Counted from the first letter of the stretch, positions 1 to 8,911 are shown. The stretch: 38,998 nt of DNA from Roseivivax sp. GX 12232 (GCF_021272185.1 NZ_JAJSEC010000015.1:1-38998), one strand, 5' to 3'. The notes: generated by a model from the sequence alone, not told the origin. Made by a program: numbers and translations.

Positions 1-42
1 CACAACACACACGTATCTCTCAAACGATGACACAAACACCAC

Positions 43-119
<77 letters not shown>

Positions 120-130
120 AATCGAAAAAG

Positions 131-158
131 CCCCGTGGCAAAACGCCCGGGGATTTCT
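131..158 (+). terminator. Possible terminator after tRNA-fMet
   Basis: CCCCG at 131-135 can pair with CGGGG at 148-152 and is followed by ATTTCTT. The stem is short and the T-run imperfect, so this is only a plausible transcript end for the tRNA. Confidence 0.4.
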
Positions 159-273
159 TGCGTTTGGGGGCTGCCAGTCAGAGTGTTTAGCCGGAAGTTC
201 GAACTCCCACCGGTTCTATTCTCATGTAGCAAGGCAATTCGTCCGGGATTTTATTCCGGCCGAGACGTCGCGC

Positions 274-771
274 TTACCGTCCCAGGCTCTGCATCGTCTG
301 CCGCGTCTCGGAAATCAGCTTTTCGGTGTCGGCGACGCCGTCGGTCATATGCGAGACGGCTTCGGACAGGTGGTTGGCTTTGGAGCCATTGGGGTCGCCC
401 AGTTTCAGGATTTGCTTCAGTTCGTCATTTGTCGATCGGCCGGCCGCTGCGATCTGCGGGATCTGCCGTGGGTCCGAGGCAGAGACAAATTTGCCGGCGC
501 CGATCTGCCGCATAGCAGAGGCATCGGACTTGGCGCGCTCGTCTTCGCTTGGGACGAAGAAGTAGATCAACGTGCCGCTCAGGAGAACCAAGCTGGCGGT
601 GCGCGACAGCAGGGCGGGGCCTCCGATGAGCAGGTGCCCGATGAATATGCAGATCACGCCGATGCCGAAGGCGTTCAGGAACCCGGTGCTGGCGCTGGAC
701 AGAAACTCGACCAACAGGCTGTCGGGGTCTACGCCGATGCCAATTATAAGGTTCTGCAGGAAGTCTTTCAT
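274..771 (-). CDS. Hypothetical membrane protein, 165 aa
   Basis: I do not recognise this protein. Two hydrophobic segments are visible, about residues 30-50 (FGIGVICIFIGHLLIGG) and 53-72 (ending LIYFFV). A polar C-terminal half of about 90 residues follows, rich in charged and small residues and probably helical. A GAGG ribosome binding site lies just upstream of the ATG at 769-771. It stands alone on the minus strand between the tRNA and the first catabolic operon. Frame and codon use look genuine (GC-rich third positions), but no motif suggests a role. Confidence 0.6.
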   Translation of the reverse strand: MKDFLQNLIIGIGVDPDSLLVEFLSSASTGFLNAFGIGVICIFIGHLLIGGPALLSRTASLVLLSGTLIYFFVPSEDERAKSDASAMRQIGAGKFVSASDPRQIPQIAAAGRSTNDELKQILKLGDPNGSKANHLSEAVSHMTDGVADTEKLISETRQTMQSLGR

Positions 772-1295
772 TCGGGCCTCGCCGCTGTTGCTCCTCGGCT
801 CGATGACCGATCTCTGTCCCGAGCCGTGACAGTGAAATAAGGCAACCTCTGGGCACCCGACAGGCGCGAAAGGGGGTGGGCTCGGACAACCTTAGGTCCG
901 TCGTGGAATGGTTGTCATCGGAGGGTCGGCTATGGCGAAGAGTTGAGGGGCGGGAGTGCCAGGGGGCGCGCCAGCATTGGTGCAGTGCCCGCGTGCTTCC
1001 ACGGACGATGAACTGATGAGCGTTCAGGGCGGGTGGCAGCCTTGGGAGGGTCACGGCGTCTCACATGGGCGTTCGTAATTCTCCTGAAATCAATGACCAA
1101 GCCGCCTCCTGACTTCACATCGACCCCCCGCCTCCTCGATCCCATCCCCACGGAACCCTAGCTCCAACACCCCCCAAACCTCCCCCCAACCCCCGCCCTC
1201 CACGAGAGCTCCTTTCGCGATTTGGCGTGTTCAGTTTCCCGCATTCCGCTCTAAAATGCGAAAGGCAAGGCGCAGCTACGGAGGAGGCAGCCAGG
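772..1295. other. Intergenic region upstream of the amidohydrolase operon
   Basis: No convincing gene is seen. The stretch 1141-1200 is C-rich (repeated CCCCC runs). The last 90 bases hold CTTTCGCG at 1212-1219 and AAAATGCGAAAG at 1253-1264. The latter is identical over 12 bases to the right half of the palindrome at 8912-8930, so this is the likely promoter/operator zone for the gene at 1296. Confidence 0.6.
1253..1264. promoter_or_regulatory. Operator-like half-site AAAATGCGAAAG
   Basis: The 12 bases equal the right half of the perfect palindrome at 8912-8930 upstream of the aconitase X genes, and lie 32 bases upstream of the GTG at 1296. A matching left arm (CTTTCGC) is 41 bases further upstream at 1212-1218. 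Function as a regulator site is inferred from placement only. Confidence 0.35.
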
Positions 1296-2354
1296 GTGAT
1301 CGACGCGGATTTCCATGTCCCGCAATGCGCGGTGGGCGATCTCTTGCCCTATCTCGACGACTACTGGCGGGCGCAGGTCGTGGACCGCGAGCTGCCCTCG
1401 ATGCCGTTCCGGCTCAGCTCTTATCCCGCCGGGTCGCCGCTCACGGTGAACCCGGAGATGCGCGAGCTGGGCGTCTCGGAGGCGCTTGACACCTACGGCG
1501 TGAAGCTCGCCGTCAGCTCGATGCTGCACGGGGTGGTCGGGCTGCACAATCCCGACATGCGCGCGGCGCTCATGGCGGCGGTCAACGACCACCTCGCGGC
1601 GACCTGGCTCGCGCAGGAGCCGCGGCTCCGGGGCTCGATCTACGTCTCGGGCGAGGATCCCGAGGCCGCCGTGGCCGAGATCGAGCGGCTCGCGGGCGAC
1701 GCCCGCTTCGTGCAGGTGCTCATGCTGGCGATGCAGGACCTGCCGCAGGGGCATCGGCGCTACTGGCCGATCTACGCGGCGGCGGAACGGCACGGGCTGG
1801 CGGTGGCGATCCACGCGGGCGGGCTCTACCGCCTGCCGCCGAGCGTGGCGGGCTGGCCCTCCTACCAGTTCGAGGACTACGTGGCGCAGAGCCAGGTCTT
1901 CGAGAACATCCTGGTCTCCTTCCTGGGCGAGGGGGTCTTTCAGAAGTTCCCCGACCTCAAGCTGGTCTTCCTGGAGTCGGGGTTCGGCTGGCTGCCGACG
2001 ACGCTCTGGCGCACCGACAAGACCTGGCGCGGCACAAGGCAGGAGGTGCCCTGGCTCGACCGGCGGCCCTCGGAAATCGTGAAGGGCCGGGTCTTCCTGT
2101 CGCTGCAGCCCGTGGACATGCCCGGGCCCGAGGAGTTGGCGCGGATCCTGGCCCATATCGGCACGACCGAGATGCTGCTCTTCTCCACCGACTACCCGCA
2201 CCGGCAGTTCGGGCCCGAAGGTCCGCTGCCCGCGGGGCTGCCCGAGGCGGCGCTTCCGGGCATCCGGGGCGAGAACGCGCTCAACGCCTATCCGCGGCTG
2301 GCCCGCGACCCCGCGGCCAAGGCTGCCGCCGCATCCCTGGAGGTGACCCCATGA
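1296..2354 (+). CDS. Amidohydrolase-family (COG2159-like) TIM-barrel protein
   Basis: A 352-residue metal-dependent TIM-barrel hydrolase or decarboxylase of the amidohydrolase-2 group, which includes LigW- and LigJ-like lyases on aromatic or unsaturated acids. Visible signatures are IDADFH (D5, H7) at the first strand, AIHAGG (H173), LVFLESGFGW (E227) and LLFSTDYPH (D299). The first metal-binding position is Asp rather than His, as in the DxDxH branch of the family. The GTG start at 1296 is chosen because GGAGGAGG at 1280-1287 precedes it by 8 bases and residue 2 begins the conserved core; an ATG at 1227 would add 23 unlike residues. The TGA overlaps the next ATG (ATGA). Substrate unknown; the partner genes suggest a carboxylated or ring-derived compound. 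Confidence 0.85.
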   Translation: MIDADFHVPQCAVGDLLPYLDDYWRAQVVDRELPSMPFRLSSYPAGSPLTVNPEMRELGVSEALDTYGVKLAVSSMLHGVVGLHNPDMRAALMAAVNDHLAATWLAQEPRLRGSIYVSGEDPEAAVAEIERLAGDARFVQVLMLAMQDLPQGHRRYWPIYAAAERHGLAVAIHAGGLYRLPPSVAGWPSYQFEDYVAQSQVFENILVSFLGEGVFQKFPDLKLVFLESGFGWLPTTLWRTDKTWRGTRQEVPWLDRRPSEIVKGRVFLSLQPVDMPGPEELARILAHIGTTEMLLFSTDYPHRQFGPEGPLPAGLPEAALPGIRGENALNAYPRLARDPAAKAAAASLEVTP

Positions 2355-3466
2355 CCCTGACCGAGGCTCCGCGCCCGGGCACGCGGGAGGCATCCGCGCG
2401 CCAGAAGCTGCGCATCGTCGATTGCGACATCCACCCCGCGCAGGCCTTGCCGAGCGCGCTCTATCCCTATCTCGAGAAGCGCTGGGTCGATCACCTCGAG
2501 ACCCATGGCACCTTCATCCGCCAGGCGCTGGTGGGCCAGCTCTCCTATCCGCGCATGACCGCCAACGGCATGCGGGTCGACGCCAAGCCCGAGGCGGGGC
2601 CGGCGGGCTCCAGCCTGGAGCTCTTGCGCAGCCAGCATCTCGACCGGCTGGGCATCGAGACCGGCCATCTGGTGGCGCTCGGGCGCGGCGGCATGGAAGA
2701 GCGCAATCCCGACCTGTCCGCCGCCATGGCCCGCGCGGTCAACGACTGGCAACTGGCCGAATGGGTCGAACCCGAGCCACGGCTGCGCGCCGGGCTGGTG
2801 ATCCCCCAGGACAACCCCGAGGCCGCGGTGGCAGAGATCGAGCGCCGCGCCGGCGATCCGCGCTTCTGCCAGGTGGTCATGTCGACCCGCCCGAACGAGA
2901 CGCTGGGCGCGCGGAAATACTGGCCGATCTACCGCGCCATCGCCGAGGCGGGGCTGCCGCTCTGCCTGCATCCGGCGGGCTATTCCTCGGGCAAGCCCTC
3001 GACCGGCACCGGCTGGCCGAGCTTCTACTTCCAGGAACACTACAGCTTCGTGCCGGGCAGCCAGGCGCTGGTCACCAGCCTGGTGATCGAGGGCGTCTTC
3101 GAGGAGGTGCCCGACCTGAAGATCGCCATCATCGAGGGCGGCTTCTCCTGGGCCCCGGCGCTCGGCTGGCGCATGGACAAGCATTTCGACACCTTCCACC
3201 GCGAGGTGCCGCATCTGCGCGAGAAGCCCTCGGACTACATGCAGCGGCACTTCTGGTGGGCGACCCAGCCCATGGAGGAGCCCAAGAACGGCCGCCACAT
3301 CGAGGAGGTCATCGACTGGATCGGCTGGGACCGGATCCTCTATTCCTCGGACTATCCCCATTGGGACTACGACGACCCCCATCACATCTTCAAGTTTCCG
3401 CTCGATGCCGACCGGCGCGAGGCGGTCTTCGGCGGCAACGCCCGCAAACTCTACGGTTACGCATGA
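2351..3466 (+). CDS. Amidohydrolase-family (COG2159-like) TIM-barrel protein, second copy
   Basis: A 371-residue paralogue of the preceding gene with the same architecture: VDCDIHP (H28), LCLHPAG (H207), IAIIEGGFSW (E262) and ILYSSDYPHWDYDDP (D334). These are the expected metal and catalytic positions of amidohydrolase-family decarboxylases, hydratases and hydrolases. It starts at the ATG overlapping the upstream stop (ATGA) and ends overlapping the Rieske gene in the same way, so the three products are translationally coupled. Two divergent copies in tandem may form a hetero-oligomer or catalyse successive steps; the sequence does not decide. It is not LigI: length and motifs differ from the PDC-hydrolase group. 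Confidence 0.85.
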   Translation: MTLTEAPRPGTREASARQKLRIVDCDIHPAQALPSALYPYLEKRWVDHLETHGTFIRQALVGQLSYPRMTANGMRVDAKPEAGPAGSSLELLRSQHLDRLGIETGHLVALGRGGMEERNPDLSAAMARAVNDWQLAEWVEPEPRLRAGLVIPQDNPEAAVAEIERRAGDPRFCQVVMSTRPNETLGARKYWPIYRAIAEAGLPLCLHPAGYSSGKPSTGTGWPSFYFQEHYSFVPGSQALVTSLVIEGVFEEVPDLKIAIIEGGFSWAPALGWRMDKHFDTFHREVPHLREKPSDYMQRHFWWATQPMEEPKNGRHIEEVIDWIGWDRILYSSDYPHWDYDDPHHIFKFPLDADRREAVFGGNARKLYGYA

Positions 3467-3879
3467 CACGGCACGTTCTGGCAAAAGTGGATGATTTCGC
3501 CGACCGCGAGGTGCGGCGCATCGAGGCGGGCGGCAAGCCGCTCTGCGTGGCGAAGGTCGACGGGCGGTTCTTCGCCCTGATCGACCGCTGCCCGCATGGC
3601 GGCGCGCCGCTCTCGGGCGGGCGGCTCACCGGCACGGTGGAAAGCGACGGGCCGGGGGACTACCGGCTCTGCCGCCGCGACGAGATGCTGAAATGCCCCT
3701 GGCACGGCTGGGAGTTCGACCTTGCCACCGGCCAAAGCTGGAGCGACCCCAAGGCCACCCGCACAAGGGCGCTCAGCCCCGAGGCCATGCAGGGCGCGGA
3801 GGTGGTCAAAGGGCCCTATGTCGCCGAGACCATCCCGGTGGAGATCGACGGAACCTATCTTGTCGTCGATCTGCCCTGA
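3463..3879 (+). CDS. Rieske-type [2Fe-2S] ferredoxin
   Basis: A 138-residue single-domain Rieske protein. Cluster ligands are CPHGG (C43, H45) and CPWHGWEF (C78, H81), the classical CxH...CxxH pair, with a slightly long inter-motif loop. No transmembrane or catalytic oxygenase domain is present, so it should be a soluble electron carrier. The start at 3463 (ATGA overlap with the upstream TGA) gives a normal ferredoxin length; the open frame extends far upstream but only as an alternate frame of the amidohydrolase gene. No oxygenase alpha subunit is encoded beside it, so its electron acceptor is unclear. The FAD oxidoreductase at 7485 or an enzyme elsewhere are possibilities. Confidence 0.9.
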   Translation: MTRHVLAKVDDFADREVRRIEAGGKPLCVAKVDGRFFALIDRCPHGGAPLSGGRLTGTVESDGPGDYRLCRRDEMLKCPWHGWEFDLATGQSWSDPKATRTRALSPEAMQGAEVVKGPYVAETIPVEIDGTYLVVDLP

Positions 3880-3889
3880 CCCCGGGCGC

Positions 3890-4360
3890 TCAGGCGAGCA
3901 TCCGGGCGAAGGCGGCGCGCATCTCCTCCATGTCCGGCTGGCCAGGGTAGGACAGGGGCGGCGCGGGGGTGACCGTGACCCAGGCGCGGCGCCGGTCGGT
4001 GAAGATCTCCGCGCAGGGGCGCAGCCAGTCCGGGTCGTCGAGCGTGCCGGCCTTGAGGCTCACGAAGGGGCTGCCCTCGGCCCGCACGTGCCAGAGCCGC
4101 GTGCCGCAGTCGGGACAATAGAGACAATGCATCGACCGGCCCGAGGCCGCCTGCCGCGCGAAGGTGGCGGGGGCGCCGGTGACGCGCAGGCTCTCGGCAT
4201 GGACCTGCAGCGACTGCCCGAAGGCGCTTCCCGACTGGCGCTGACAATCCCGGCAATGGCAGATGTAGAAGGCCGCGGGCGCCGCGCCGATCTCGTAGCG
4301 GATCGCGCCGCATTGGCAGCCGCCGCCGAGCGGCAAGTGGGGCAGGGCAATCTCGGGCAT
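3890..4360 (-). CDS. GFA (CENP-V/GFA domain) family protein
   Basis: A 156-residue zinc protein of the glutathione-dependent formaldehyde-activating-like family. Zinc motifs are visible: CQCGAIRY near residue 15, CHCRDCQRQSGSAF near 34, and CPDCGTRL near 82. Many members have no proven Gfa activity, so a role in formaldehyde handling is only suggested. The idea is attractive because the aromatic locus 12 kb away contains a VanAB-type demethylase, an enzyme type that releases formaldehyde. It is convergent with the Rieske gene (10 bases between stops) and divergent from the exporter gene at 4429. GAGG lies upstream of the ATG. Confidence 0.85.
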   Translation of the reverse strand: MPEIALPHLPLGGGCQCGAIRYEIGAAPAAFYICHCRDCQRQSGSAFGQSLQVHAESLRVTGAPATFARQAASGRSMHCLYCPDCGTRLWHVRAEGSPFVSLKAGTLDDPDWLRPCAEIFTDRRRAWVTVTPAPPLSYPGQPDMEEMRAAFARMLA

Positions 4361-4428
4361 GGGCGCCTCGTCTCTTGGGGTCTGCCGCGATCATTCCCGC
4401 CCGGGGCTTCGGCTGCAAGGGGCGGGGC

Positions 4429-5646
4429 ATGAGCGGCCCCGCGGCGCGGGCGGCGCGCTTCCTCGATCCCGCGACGCCGCCGACGCTCGGCACGCTGATC
4501 GCCGTGACCGGCGTCGCCGCCATGTCGATGAACATCTTCCTGCCCTCGCTGCCGCGCATCGCCGAGGATCTGGACGCGGGCTACGGGGCGGTGCAGCTCT
4601 CGGTCGCGCTTTATCTTGCCAGCACCGCGGTCATGCAGGTCTTCCTGGGCCCGCTGGCCGATCGCTACGGGCGGCGGCCGGTGCTGCTCGGGGCCTTCGC
4701 GCTCTACATCGCGGCGAGCCTCGTCTGCGCCCTGGCCGAAAGCCTCGCGGTCTTTCTGGGCGCGCGCATGGTGCAGGCGGCGGTCTATTCCGGGGTGATC
4801 CTGGCGCGCGCCATCGTGCGCGACCTTGCCGGGCCCGACGAGGCGGCGGCGCGCATCGGGGCGGTCACCATGGGCATGGCGCTGGTGCCCATGGTCAGCC
4901 CCGCGCTTGGCGGGCTGCTCGAGGACCTTTTGGGCTGGCGCGCCTCCTTCTGGCTGATGACGGTGCTGGGCGCGCTCGCCATGGCGCTCATTTGGCGCGA
5001 CCTGGGCGAGACCGGCCCGCGCGCCTATGCGAGCCTCGGCGCGCAGCTGCGCGGCTATCCCGAGCTGCTCGCGGCGCCGCGCTTCTGGGCTTACAGCCTC
5101 GCGGCGGCCTGCGCGGCGGGCACCTTCTTCGCCTATCTCGGCGGCGCGCCCTTCCTCGGCAGCCATGTCTTCGGGCTGGCGCCGGTGGAGCTGGGGCTGC
5201 TCTTCGGCTCGACCTCGCTGGGCTATGTCTGCGGCAGTTTCCTCTCGACCCGGCTGTCGGCGCGGCACGGGGTGCTGCGCATGACGCTGGCGGGCTCGCT
5301 GACGACGACGCTGGCCATCGCGCTCTCGCTCGCGCTGTTCCTGCTGGGTCTCGGCAGCGCCTACAGCTTCTTCGGGCTCACCGTGATCGTGGGCGTGGGC
5401 TACGGCATGACGCTGCCCAATGCGACCTCGGGCGCGCTGTCGGTGCGCCCACACCTGGCGGGCACTGCCAGCGGGCTGGGCGGGGCTCTGATGATCGGCG
5501 GAGGGGCCGCGCTCTCGGCCTTTGCAGGCGCGGTCATGGTGCCCGGCGCCGGGGCCGAGCGGCTGCTGCTGATCCAGGGGGCGGCCTCGCTCACCGGGGT
5601 GGTGGCGACGCTCTTCATTGCCCGTCGCGAGGGATTGCGCCGGTGA
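4429..5646 (+). CDS. MFS drug/metabolite exporter, Bcr/CflA family
   Basis: A 405-residue protein with 12 predicted transmembrane segments. Motif A is visible as GPLADRYGRRP after the second helix, and LPSLPRIAEDL between helices 1 and 2 is typical of Bcr/CflA DHA1 transporters. Start 4429 gives the usual family length; an ATG 54 bases upstream would add a non-hydrophobic tail without a clear ribosome site. It is divergent from the GFA gene and ends about 120 bases before the dehydratase gene. It could export a toxic substrate or intermediate of the surrounding pathway, or act in general drug efflux; sequence alone does not tell. Confidence 0.85.
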   Translation: MSGPAARAARFLDPATPPTLGTLIAVTGVAAMSMNIFLPSLPRIAEDLDAGYGAVQLSVALYLASTAVMQVFLGPLADRYGRRPVLLGAFALYIAASLVCALAESLAVFLGARMVQAAVYSGVILARAIVRDLAGPDEAAARIGAVTMGMALVPMVSPALGGLLEDLLGWRASFWLMTVLGALAMALIWRDLGETGPRAYASLGAQLRGYPELLAAPRFWAYSLAAACAAGTFFAYLGGAPFLGSHVFGLAPVELGLLFGSTSLGYVCGSFLSTRLSARHGVLRMTLAGSLTTTLAIALSLALFLLGLGSAYSFFGLTVIVGVGYGMTLPNATSGALSVRPHLAGTASGLGGALMIGGGAALSAFAGAVMVPGAGAERLLLIQGAASLTGVVATLFIARREGLRR

Positions 5647-5656
5647 TCCCGCTCAC

Positions 5657-5675
5657 CTTTCGCAAAACGCGAAAG
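5657..5675. promoter_or_regulatory. Operator-like palindrome CTTTCGC-N5-GCGAAAG
   Basis: Perfect 7-base arms (5657-5663 and 5669-5675) lie 93 bases upstream of the dehydratase ATG. A degenerate second copy (TTTCG-N5-CGCGA) lies at 5700-5714, about 42 bases downstream. Together they flank an AT-rich stretch (GAATTATTTT at 5682) likely to hold the promoter. A related perfect palindrome precedes the aconitase X genes. Confidence 0.45.
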
Positions 5676-5767
5676 CAGAAGGAATTATTTTCCATATTGT
5701 TTCGTGAATCGCGACAGGCGAAGGTCGATGCAAGAGATGAGGCCCGATCACCGGGCAGGGAGGGAAC

Positions 5768-7483
5768 ATGGCGCGTCGCCGTCTGAAAGCGTCGGAACTG
5801 CGGTCGAACTTCGAGCCGGGAAGCTCCCGTTGGGCGGTCCGCCGGGCGCAATGGCGGGCCCTGGGGCTCAGCGATGCGGATATGGAAAAGCCCAAGATCG
5901 CCGTGGTGAACACCTCCTCGGAGATCGCCATCTGCTTTTCCCACCTCGACGGCATCGCCAAGCGCGCGAAAGAGGCGATCCGCGCCGCGGGCGGGCTGCC
6001 TTTCGAGATCCGCACCACCGCGCCCTCGGATTTCATCCTCTCGGCGGGGCGGCGGGCGACCTACATCCTGCCGTCGCGCGATCTGATCGCCAATGACGTC
6101 GAACTGCAGGTCGAAGGGCCGCAGCTCGACGGGATGCTGATGTTGACCTCCTGCGACAAGACCGTGCCGGGGCAGCTCATGGCCGCCGCGCGGCTCGACA
6201 TCCCGACGCTCATGGTGGTCTGCGGCTACCAGGCCTCGGGCGAAATCGCGGGCGAGCACGTCGACATCGAGGAGGTCTTCCTGCACGCGGGCTACCACGC
6301 CCAGGGCGCGACCAGCTTCGACCGGCTGAAGGAGATGAGCGAACAGGCGATCCGCTCGCCGGGGGTCTGTTCGGGCATGGGCACCGCCAATTCCATGCAT
6401 TCGGTGACCGAGGCGCTTGGCCTGGCGCTGCCCGGCGCGGCCCCGGTCGCGGCCAATTCGCCCGCCATGTGGGACCAGGTCGACCGCGCCGGCGCGCGGC
6501 TCGTCGAGATGATCTGGGAGGACCTGCGCCCGCGTGAGATCCTGACGCCCGCGGCCTTCCGCAACGCCGCGCGGGTGAACCTTGCGCAGGCCGGATCGAT
6601 CAACTGCATCAAGCACCTGCAGGCCGTGGCGCTGGAGGCGGGCGCGGATGTCGACCTCTACGAGACCTTCGACCGCGAGTCCGACCGCATCCCGGTGCTG
6701 ACCGCGGTGCGGCCCATCGGCAGCCACAGCATCGAAGCCTTCGAGGCTGCGGGCGGCGCCCGGGGCACGATGAAACGGCTTGAACCGCTGCTCGAGACCG
6801 AGGCGCTGACCTGCACCGGCCAGACGCTTGCGGCCAACCTCGAGGGCGTGGAGATCACCGATGACGCGGTGATCCGCCCGCTCGACGATCCCCATGCCAG
6901 CGAACCGGCGATCGTGCTTCTGAAAGGCACGCTCGCGCCCAACACCGGCATCGTGAAGGTCGGGCTGCGCACGCCCGACCGCAAGCTGACCTTCCGCGGC
7001 CCGGCCCGGGTCTTCGAGACCTCGGCCGACGCCGAGGCGGCGCTCTCGGCCGGGCGCATCAAGCCCGGCGACGTGCTGGTCCTGCGCCGCCAGGGCGTGC
7101 GCGGCGGCCCCGGCATGGGCGGCGCCTCGCGGCTGGTCTTCGCGGTCGAGGGCGCGGGGCTCGGCCCCGAGGTGGCGGTGGTCACCGACGGCCAGCTTTC
7201 GGGCCTCGTGAACAAGGGGCTGGTGGTCGGCGAGGTGCAGCCCGAATGGGCCGAGGCCGGCCCCATCGCGCTGGTCGAGGACGGCGACACGATCGCCATC
7301 GACGTGCGCGAGAAGCGCCTCGACCTCGAGGTTTCGGCCGCCGAACTGGCCCGCCGCCGCGCCGCTTTCATCCCGCCCGAGCCGACCACCGATTCCGGGT
7401 GGCTCTCGGTCTACGAACGCACGGTCAGCGATCTGCGCAAGGGCGCCTCGCTGATTCCCGACGCCCGCCGAAAGGAGAAATGA
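5768..7483 (+). CDS. IlvD/Edd-family dehydratase
   Basis: A 571-residue Fe-S dehydratase of the dihydroxy-acid / sugar-acid dehydratase family, which removes water from a 2,3-dihydroxy acid to give a 2-keto acid. Cluster cysteines fit the family: SEIAICFSH (C56), TSCDKTVPG (C129) and GVCSGMGTANSM (C201). The C-terminal domain carries GGPGMGGASRLVFAVEGAG and VVTDGQLSGLVNKGLVVGEVQPE, the latter replacing the canonical TDGRFSGG form. That change, and its place in a catabolic locus, argue against a biosynthetic IlvD and for a sugar-acid or novel substrate. GGGAGGG precedes the ATG. The FAD oxidoreductase starts one base after the stop, so the two form an operon. Confidence 0.9.
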   Translation: MARRRLKASELRSNFEPGSSRWAVRRAQWRALGLSDADMEKPKIAVVNTSSEIAICFSHLDGIAKRAKEAIRAAGGLPFEIRTTAPSDFILSAGRRATYILPSRDLIANDVELQVEGPQLDGMLMLTSCDKTVPGQLMAAARLDIPTLMVVCGYQASGEIAGEHVDIEEVFLHAGYHAQGATSFDRLKEMSEQAIRSPGVCSGMGTANSMHSVTEALGLALPGAAPVAANSPAMWDQVDRAGARLVEMIWEDLRPREILTPAAFRNAARVNLAQAGSINCIKHLQAVALEAGADVDLYETFDRESDRIPVLTAVRPIGSHSIEAFEAAGGARGTMKRLEPLLETEALTCTGQTLAANLEGVEITDDAVIRPLDDPHASEPAIVLLKGTLAPNTGIVKVGLRTPDRKLTFRGPARVFETSADAEAALSAGRIKPGDVLVLRRQGVRGGPGMGGASRLVFAVEGAGLGPEVAVVTDGQLSGLVNKGLVVGEVQPEWAEAGPIALVEDGDTIAIDVREKRLDLEVSAAELARRRAAFIPPEPTTDSGWLSVYERTVSDLRKGASLIPDARRKEK

Positions 7484-7484
7484 G

Positions 7485-8801
7485 ATGTCCTACGGACGCC
7501 CCATAAACCCCGAAACCACCATCGTCCGCCACTCCGGCGAGGTGCCCCACCGCGAGATCGAGGTCGACCTCTGCGTCGTCGGCGCGGGCATCTCCGGCAC
7601 CACCACCGCGCTTGAGGCGGCGCGGCTCGGCCAAAGCGTGGTCATCGTCGACGGGATGCCGGCGCTTGGCGGCCAGGCGGTCAATTCGATCATCGGCACC
7701 TTCTGCGGGCTTTACCGCAACGGCACCCACGGCCATCGCTTCACCTTCGGCATCGTCGACGACATGCTCGACTGGCTCGAACGCGACGAGGCGCTGCACT
7801 ACCGCCATGGGCCGATGACCACGGTGGTGCATTACAACGAGATCTCGCTGTCGCGCTGGGTCGAGACCCGGATCGACCAGGCCGGGGTGATCCCGGTGAC
7901 CGGCGCCACCCTGCGCGGCGTCACCACCGAGGGCCGGCGCATCACCGCGCTGCATCTGGTGACCCGCTACGGCGACGTGACGATCCGCGCCCAGGGCTTC
8001 GCCGATTGCTCGGGCGACGCGGCGCTGACCTATCTCGCCGGTTTCGAATGCCGCGAGCCGGTCGAGAAGATCTACGGCTCCCAGCAGGCGGTGGTCGAGG
8101 GCATCAAGGTCGACGTGGAGCCGCCCGCCCGCGAGGAGCTGGCCCAGCGCATCGCCGAGAAGGCCGAGGACTACGGGTTGATCCGCAAGAACGGGCTGAT
8201 GTTCTACTTCCCCGGCAAGGATGTCGCGGTGATGAACATGACCCACGTGGAGACGCCGCTCGATCCGATCGAGGCCTCGCGCACCGGGCTCATCGGCAAG
8301 GACCAGGTCGACCGGGGCATCCAGCTTCTTCGGCGCGAATATCCAGAGATCTTCGGCGAGATCACCGTGCGCTCCTACGGGCTGCCGGGCATCCGCCAGA
8401 CCCGCTGGATCAAGGCCAAGCACCACATCGTGGTGGACGAGGTGGTCAACCAGGTGAAATTCGACGACGCCATCGCCCGGACCGCCTGGCCGATCGAGCT
8501 GCACAACGCCGCCGAGGGCTTCGTCTGGACCACCTTCGACGAGGATCACACCCATTACGTGCCCTTCTCCTCGATGATCTCGCCCGAGGCCGACAACCTT
8601 GTCGCCGTGGGCCGCTGCATCGACGGCGATCCGGCGGCGCTGTCCTCGGTCCGGGTCATGGGTCCCTGCATGGCGCAGGGCATGGCCGCGGCCAATGCGC
8701 TGGAGCTCGCGGGCAGCGGCTCGGTGCACCAGCTCGACATCGGCGCGCTGCAGGACCGGGTGCGCGACAACCTCGACCGCACCGACGGCGTGGCGCCCTG
8801 A
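7485..8801 (+). CDS. FAD-dependent oxidoreductase
   Basis: A 438-residue flavoprotein with an N-terminal Rossmann fold (LCVVGAGISGTTTALEAARLG, glycines near residues 33-38) and a second FAD signature, ADCSGDAALTYLAGFE. The stretch MPALGGQAVNSIIGTFCGLY is typical of the FAD_oxidored (PF12831) group. The C terminus has VAVGRCIDGD and a final GPCMAQGMAAANALEL flavin-contacting segment. AAAGGAGA at the end of the dehydratase gene provides the ribosome site. It probably oxidises or reduces the substrate or product of the co-transcribed dehydratase, perhaps exchanging electrons with the Rieske ferredoxin; that pairing is inference only. Confidence 0.87.
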   Translation: MSYGRPINPETTIVRHSGEVPHREIEVDLCVVGAGISGTTTALEAARLGQSVVIVDGMPALGGQAVNSIIGTFCGLYRNGTHGHRFTFGIVDDMLDWLERDEALHYRHGPMTTVVHYNEISLSRWVETRIDQAGVIPVTGATLRGVTTEGRRITALHLVTRYGDVTIRAQGFADCSGDAALTYLAGFECREPVEKIYGSQQAVVEGIKVDVEPPAREELAQRIAEKAEDYGLIRKNGLMFYFPGKDVAVMNMTHVETPLDPIEASRTGLIGKDQVDRGIQLLRREYPEIFGEITVRSYGLPGIRQTRWIKAKHHIVVDEVVNQVKFDDAIARTAWPIELHNAAEGFVWTTFDEDHTHYVPFSSMISPEADNLVAVGRCIDGDPAALSSVRVMGPCMAQGMAAANALELAGSGSVHQLDIGALQDRVRDNLDRTDGVAP

Positions 8802-8911
8802 GACGGAAAAAAGGCAAGAAGACCATGACATTCCCTCGCGCAGCGCAGATCCTGGAAGACCGGAGCATCCGGGCCCGGCGCTGCCGTGCGCGGGGGATGG
8901 GGCAGGACGGC

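Noticed and set aside
1296-3466. Tandem amidohydrolases as LigI or LigJ to complete the aromatic pathway
   Set aside because: Length and motifs fit the general amidohydrolase-2 (COG2159) group, they lie 14 kb away in a different operator group, and GalB already supplies the hydratase step.
2422-3879. 485-codon frame ending in the Rieske protein
   Set aside because: Its first 347 codons are an alternate frame of the second amidohydrolase gene. The ATG at 3463 gives a normal ferredoxin.
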